The translations under genes were made by a program, and so were the position numbers. The notes under the pieces are model-generated. The model had not been told where the DNA came from. It did no database searches and worked only from the letters and a program-made list of their open reading frames with translations. Below are positions 6,692 through 10,276 of a stretch of DNA of 10,276 nucleotides, one piece after another. Each line of letters begins with the position of its first letter. Within the stretch, counting starts at the first letter, position 1. Source of the stretch: Candidatus Glassiibacteriota bacterium (GTDB taxonomy: Bacteria; Gemmatimonadota; Glassbacteria; GWA2-58-10); the NCBI GenBank assembly GCA_016934095.1, contig JAFGTO010000382.1, positions 1 to 10,276 on the forward strand. Reading direction: 5' to 3'.

Positions 6692-6802
6692 TGGATAAAT
6701 CTCCAGGTCTGATATCCCACCGTTGCCGACAGGGATCAAGATAACATTTTGCGAACCGGAAGCAAACCTTGCCGTAAATAATTACTTTTCCGTCAAGTGT
6801 TT

Positions 6803-6823
6803 ATTCTATTGACAAATAGGAAT
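6803..6823. promoter_or_regulatory. Inverted repeat overlapping the GT9-like gene's -35 box
   Basis: ATTCTATT and AATAGGAAT are reverse complements apart from one extra base, separated by GACA. The repeat encloses the TTGACA box, a position where a dimeric regulator would block RNA polymerase. Low complexity of this AT-rich stretch makes chance possible. Confidence 0.35.
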
Positions 6824-6837
6824 ACCAATTTTAATAT
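6809..6837 (+). promoter_or_regulatory. Sigma70-type promoter of the GT9-like / kinase-like genes
   Basis: Perfect TTGACA (6809-6814), a 17-nt spacer and TAATAT (6832-6837). Transcription would start near 6844, after the ATG at 6841, which argues for translation from ATG at 6928. The 6740-6840 stretch is markedly AT-rich against a GC-rich background. I found no convincing minus-strand promoter for the acyltransferase. Confidence 0.7.
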
Positions 6838-6927
6838 TAAATGAAATACAATGCAAGTAGGTCCAGGCAAACGGCAGAGAGTTCTCAATGGCCTGTTAAA
6901 ATCCATCACACGCATCCGGGATCAGCC

Positions 6928-7998
6928 ATGAGTAACAGCCTGCTCGAGAGTATTCTGGTAAAAACCGACGACCTGTTCGAGCGTATTTTTCACCGGCAGC
7001 AAGAAAAAGAAACTGTCTCTTTCCGCACTCACCTGACCGACCCGCGCAAGATACTTCTCATACCCGGCCAAAACCTGGAAGACCTTGTCCTGTCTTTCGA
7101 TTTCATCCAGGCTGTCCGCAACCGTTTCCCCCGGGCCGAGGTTTGCATCCTCGTGCCCCGCAAACACTTCTGCCTGCTTGAGAACATACCGGGGATACGT
7201 GAGGTCGAGTACGGCAACCGGAGCTTGCACCCTTTTGACGTCCACTTCCGCAGGGTAGCCGCCGCCCTGCAGAAGGAGAACTTCGACTGGGCGGTGAACC
7301 TGTCATTCAATGGAGGCCGGGCTGAAGCACTGATAACTTACCACAGCGGTGCCAAAGTCCAGACAGGCCTGCCCACCCCGGAAACCGAGCGCTTCTATAA
7401 CCTGCTTATCAAGAAACTCCCGGATGAGCCGCACTTCCGCGAGCGCTTCAACCACCTGTTCCGTGTCCTGCAGGTCCGGAAACCACTCAAGCCCACAGCT
7501 AATTTCATCCAGCTCTCGGAAGAAGAGCTCGACCGGGGAGCCAAATACGTGCGCATGCGCAAAAGCAGGAAAAAAAGCGGCGGGTTTATCGGCTGCGCGC
7601 CCGAATGGCAGGCCGAGGAAAAAACGCTGGTGCGGAACTTGCAAAAATTCATTGAAAAGCTCACCGCTGAACTGGAGCCTACCGAGTTGCTGGTTGCGGC
7701 CAATCTCGCTGTCGATGAACAGATCAACAAGTGGGAAAATATTTCCGCGCACATGCACATTTTTGCCAACTTGAGAAATATGCTCTCCTCGCTGGCGGCG
7801 TGCGAAAGAGTCATTACTAACAGTATCGGGCTTGCCTGCCTGCTGGGCTCAACCGGCACCACAGTGGGGCTGATCCCGACTAATAAGGCAATTCTTTCCC
7901 GGCTGACTTACTCGGACCTGAAAAATATCCGGGTCATCCGCCAGGAAAAAGACCGTTTCCCTTTGAACCAGGCACTGGATTTCGCGCTCCGCGGTTAG
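6928..7998 (+). CDS. Glycosyltransferase family 9 (heptosyltransferase-like) protein, divergent
   Basis: 356 residues, usual GT9 length, with two GT-B-type halves. The N half has KILLIPGQNLEDLVLSFDFIQAVRNRFPRAEV (41-72), matching the family's LLI...LGD(V/L)VLS...P opening, and FDWAVNLS (119-126). The C half has NLRNMLSSLAACERVITNSIGLACLLGSTGTTVGLI (281-316), matching the L..LAxAxxxVxNDSG..H.AAALGT.TV block. Two oddities: the opening Gly of the LGD motif is Glu51, and the sugar-nucleotide-binding Asp of the NDSG/DTG motif appears as Ser299. Activity is therefore doubtful, and a non-catalytic fold is possible. Start ATG at 6928 is favoured over ATG at 6841, which precedes the likely transcription start; its ribosome site is weak. 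It is followed after 27 nt by the kinase-like gene. Fold assignment is fair; substrate unknown. Confidence 0.68.
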   Translation: MSNSLLESILVKTDDLFERIFHRQQEKETVSFRTHLTDPRKILLIPGQNLEDLVLSFDFIQAVRNRFPRAEVCILVPRKHFCLLENIPGIREVEYGNRSLHPFDVHFRRVAAALQKENFDWAVNLSFNGGRAEALITYHSGAKVQTGLPTPETERFYNLLIKKLPDEPHFRERFNHLFRVLQVRKPLKPTANFIQLSEEELDRGAKYVRMRKSRKKSGGFIGCAPEWQAEEKTLVRNLQKFIEKLTAELEPTELLVAANLAVDEQINKWENISAHMHIFANLRNMLSSLAACERVITNSIGLACLLGSTGTTVGLIPTNKAILSRLTYSDLKNIRVIRQEKDRFPLNQALDFALRG

Positions 7999-8025
7999 AA
8001 AATCGCTAACAAGTCAAAGCAGAAA

Positions 8026-10276
8026 ATGAGCCAGTTTACCAAAAATTTCGAGCAATTCAACCGGGAGCACCCGGTGATGGATGATTCCTCCGCCGAACTT
8101 CTGACCGGTGCATTCCCCGAGGCGGAGCATTTCTCGCTGGGAGGGTCGGGAGACGGGCCGCTCCCTCAGTTGACCGCGGAAAAGGACGGCGCCCGGGTGG
8201 TGGCCCTGCTCACTGCAGGCAAAACCTCCAAAAAAACGCAAAGCGCACTGGCCGAGGCCCTGCAGAGCCTGCTGAAAAGCCATGCCGGTCTTATTGCGGT
8301 GGACATGGACATCTTCTCTCCCCACAGCGAGCTGCTCGGAACCGAAAACGAAGAAGGCCTGACCGACCACTTTCTCTACGGAGTATCCCCGGAAAATATC
8401 CTGCGCGACAGCAAGCGGCCCGGACTCAAAGCGATCACACCCGGCACCTTTACACCCCGCACCGATGAGGTCTACGGGAACCCGCGCTGGAAATCGCTTA
8501 TCAACTGGCTTTCCAAGGAGACCGGCCGGACAGTGGTGCTGCTGGCCCCTCCCCTGGAGCGTCTCGGAAAATTTCCCGCCCTCAAGTATGCCGATACGGT
8601 AGTCCTGTTGGCCGAGCCCCTGGCCCAGGGACAGCCCCCGGACGACCTCCAGCGAATACTGGAAACAGTCTCGCGCAGCTCCGCTCCCGGCTCCGCCTTG
8701 CGCATGCTCTGGCTGGGAGAAAACGAGCCGAAGACCGAGGAGCCTGTGGAGGCTGAACCCAAAGCCGTGGAGCCGGAAACAGTCGAGCCTGTGGAGGCTG
8801 AACCCGAAGCCGCGGAACCGGAAACAGTCGAGCCTGTGGAGGCTGAACCCGAAGCCGCGGAGCCGGAAGCAGCCGAGCCTGTGGAAGCCGAATCAGAAGC
8901 CGCGGAGCCGGAAGCAGCCGAGCCTGTGGAGGCCGAACCCGAAGCCGCGGAGCCGGAAGCAGCCGAGCCTGTGGAGGCCGAACCCGAAGCCGCGGAGCCG
9001 GAAGCAGTCGAGCCTGTGGAAGCCGAACCCGAAGCCGCGGAGCCGGAAGCAGCCGAGCCTGTGGAAGCCGAACCCGAAGCCGCAGAGCCGGAAACAGCCG
9101 AGCCTGTGGAGGCTGAACCCGAAGCCGCGGAGCCGGAAATCTCCGGCCTGGACATGCTGGATGAAACGGAACGGATAGAAATTCCGGACCTCGAGCCGGA
9201 AGAAACTCTGGAAGGTCCCGGCGACCTCGCCGGCGTGGAGCTCGACCAGGCTCCTGCCGAAAAACCGAAAGCCGATTCCGAGGTGGAACTCGAGGCTCCG
9301 GAAACACCCGACCTGGACACCCTGGATGAGGCCGAGCAGATAAAAGTCCCGGAGCTCGAGCCCGCCGAAGACCTCGAAGCTCCTGAAGCGCCAGCCGGAG
9401 AGGACCTGGAGCCGGCAGCGGCCGAAAGCCCGGAGGCCGCCCCGGAAGCCGGGGAGAAAGAAGCGGAGCCGGATTCGGAACCGCTGAAAACCATAGAAAA
9501 GCAGCCTGAGCCGGTCGAGGAGGCCGTGCCGGAACGAGTGGCGCCGGCGATTGAAAGCCCCGCCGAAGAGAAAAAACCGGATCCCGGCGTCACCGAACCT
9601 TCCGCAGAGGAAGCCGGGTCCGCTGCTGCGGGTAAGCCGGTGGAGGACCTGGAGCCTCCGGAAGGGGAAGATGAGATTTTTCTGCCGGATGAGCTGCTTT
9701 TCCTGGATGAGGATGATAAGACCGGAGAAACAGTCAAAAGCAGCCAAAACAATCTGGATGAGGAGGAGCTGACCGGGCTGAATTACGACGCACTTCCCGA
9801 CTTGAAAACCATGGATGAAAAGGCGGAAGAGCTCCCGGAACCTGCCGGTAAGGAAGATTCAGCAGCCCGGGACCGGGAGGAACTGGTGTCCGCGGAAGCG
9901 GGAGCAGGCGACCAGGCGGGAGATGGCCTGGAAATGGAAGAGGGCGAGGCCGAAGCTCTTTATACTCAGGTGGAGCCTGAAGACGAGCCTCCAGCCGAGG
10001 AATCACATCGAACCGCGGCCGGGCCGGTCGATGAAACCAGGAGCGCCGCTGCTATGGAAAAAATGGAAAGCTTCGAAAAATCCCTTAACGCGCCCCGGCA
10101 AAAGGAGGCGCGCCTTGAAATCGATACCGATCCCCTGGCCGAAGAAGAATCCCGGCCGGAGGGCCCGGAGACAGGTGAGCCGGTGGAAGCCGCGCCGGCG
10201 GGCGAAGAAGCCCCTGAAGACGAGGCTGCCCCGGAGCTGGACTTGGAAGAGCTGGAGCCGGCCGGGGAAGCGGAGC
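8026..10276 (+). CDS. BY-kinase-like (CpsD/Wzc-fold) domain with degenerate P-loop fused to a long acidic repeat tail, 3' end beyond window
   Basis: Open for 750 codons with no stop before the edge. Residues ~56-200 follow the BY-kinase/MinD-type plan: ARVVALLTAG, a lost Walker A (KTSKKTQSAL where GEGKSTTA is expected), LIAVDMDIFSPHSELLG (Walker A', 89-105), GLTDHFLYGVSPENIL (111-126), ITPGTFTPRTDEVYGNPRWKSLI (137-159) and VVLLAPPLERLGKFPALKYADTVVLLAE (170-197), with the Walker B Asp replaced by Ala174. The C-terminal tyrosine cluster of true BY-kinases is absent from the visible part. From ~residue 231 the chain is Glu/Pro/Ala-rich, very acidic, without Cys, with nine 15-residue repeats (239-373) and later Leu-Asp-rich motifs. 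It probably lies in the cytoplasm as an extended scaffold. ATG at 8026 has a weak ribosome site; ATG at 8077 with GGGAG is an alternative. Likely co-transcribed with the GT9-like gene. The kinase relation is by eye. Confidence 0.6.
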   Translation, partial: MSQFTKNFEQFNREHPVMDDSSAELLTGAFPEAEHFSLGGSGDGPLPQLTAEKDGARVVALLTAGKTSKKTQSALAEALQSLLKSHAGLIAVDMDIFSPHSELLGTENEEGLTDHFLYGVSPENILRDSKRPGLKAITPGTFTPRTDEVYGNPRWKSLINWLSKETGRTVVLLAPPLERLGKFPALKYADTVVLLAEPLAQGQPPDDLQRILETVSRSSAPGSALRMLWLGENEPKTEEPVEAEPKAVEPETVEPVEAEPEAAEPETVEPVEAEPEAAEPEAAEPVEAESEAAEPEAAEPVEAEPEAAEPEAAEPVEAEPEAAEPEAVEPVEAEPEAAEPEAAEPVEAEPEAAEPETAEPVEAEPEAAEPEISGLDMLDETERIEIPDLEPEETLEGPGDLAGVELDQAPAEKPKADSEVELEAPETPDLDTLDEAEQIKVPELEPAEDLEAPEAPAGEDLEPAAAESPEAAPEAGEKEAEPDSEPLKTIEKQPEPVEEAVPERVAPAIESPAEEKKPDPGVTEPSAEEAGSAAAGKPVEDLEPPEGEDEIFLPDELLFLDEDDKTGETVKSSQNNLDEEELTGLNYDALPDLKTMDEKAEELPEPAGKEDSAARDREELVSAEAGAGDQAGDGLEMEEGEAEALYTQVEPEDEPPAEESHRTAAGPVDETRSAAAMEKMESFEKSLNAPRQKEARLEIDTDPLAEEESRPEGPETGEPVEAAPAGEEAPEDEAAPELDLEELEPAGEAE
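8740..9144 (+). repeat. Nine tandem 45-bp repeats (15-residue acidic unit)
   Basis: Nine uninterrupted in-frame copies with the unit EPVEAEPEAAEPEAA. Differences are few: Lys/Val in copy 1, ETV in copies 1-2, EAV in copy 6, ESE in copy 4, ETA in copy 8, EIS in copy 9. Several changes are synonymous (GCT/GCC, GAA/GAG). Within each unit the block EAEPEAAEP is itself an internal near-repeat. Copy number is likely to vary among strains by slippage or recombination. Confidence 0.95.
9145..9213 (+). repeat. First copy of a 23-residue Leu-Asp module
   Basis: Encodes GLDMLDETERIEIPDLEPEE plus TLE. It matches the stretch starting at 9310, giving the shared pattern LDxLDExExIxxPxLEPxExLE. It follows directly on the ninth 15-residue repeat and is distinct from it in sequence. 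Confidence 0.7.
9310..9378 (+). repeat. Second copy of the 23-residue Leu-Asp module
   Basis: Encodes DLDTLDEAEQIKVPELEPAE plus DLE, 55 residues after the first copy. Weaker echoes occur further on (LPDLKTMDEKAEELPEP near 9796 and IFLPDELLFLDEDD near 9676), suggesting a recurring short motif in the acidic tail. Confidence 0.65.

Noticed and set aside
8740..9144. Tandem repeats as a CRISPR array
   Set aside because: The units are contiguous with no unique spacers and keep an open reading frame, so they are a coding tandem repeat.
8472..9752. Long minus-strand open frames (426, 284 and 241 residues) opposite the acidic repeat region, rich in Ser/Ala/Gly or Arg/Pro
   Set aside because: They are mirror images of the 45-bp repeat and of biased codons in the plus-strand gene. 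They have no domain and no ribosome site, and all three minus frames are open for the same reason.

Overview
The window looks like a GC-rich, Gram-negative-type bacterial chromosome segment. The evidence is an LpxL/HtrB-type lipid A acyltransferase, a heptosyltransferase-like (GT9) protein, AGGAG/GGAG ribosome binding sites and sigma70-like promoters. The UxaE-type epimerase paired with an SDR-type fructuronate reductase is a combination I associate with Thermotogae, Firmicutes and several uncultured FCB-like phyla. I cannot name the species. No rRNA, tRNA, CRISPR array, transposase or phage gene is visible.

Region 1 (1-4660, minus strand) is one hexuronate-catabolism operon: a DeoR-family regulator, a PPi-type phosphofructokinase, a tagaturonate/fructuronate epimerase (uxaE) and an SDR fructuronate reductase (uxuB, cut by the left edge). 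deoR and the kinase overlap by ATGA. uxaE follows after 38 nt and uxuB after 100 nt. A sigma70-like promoter precedes deoR. Three perfect CTTTCG repeats, exactly 10 bp apart, sit over its start site and are the likely autorepression operator. The inferred flow is galacturonate -> tagaturonate -> fructuronate (UxaE) -> mannonate (UxuB); the isomerase, dehydratase and KDG enzymes must lie elsewhere.

Region 2 (4661-5776) holds a 24-bp perfect palindrome abutting a strong promoter for arsM, an arsenite methyltransferase with the expected cysteines. No arsR or arsenite efflux gene is in view. arsM is convergent with the next gene, and an imperfect inverted repeat lies between them.

Region 3 (5777-10276) concerns the cell envelope. 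The LpxL-like acyltransferase reads leftward. Across an AT-rich divergent region with a near-consensus promoter, a divergent GT9-like protein reads rightward. It is followed 27 nt later by a long open gene whose N-terminal 230 residues resemble a BY-kinase (CpsD/Wzc) domain that has lost its Walker A motif. That domain is fused to at least 510 residues of Glu/Pro/Ala-rich acidic sequence, including nine tandem 15-residue repeats. Both the GT9-like and kinase-like proteins lack key catalytic residues, so together they may form an undescribed non-catalytic envelope or scaffold module. This is the most novel part of the window. The gene runs off the right edge.
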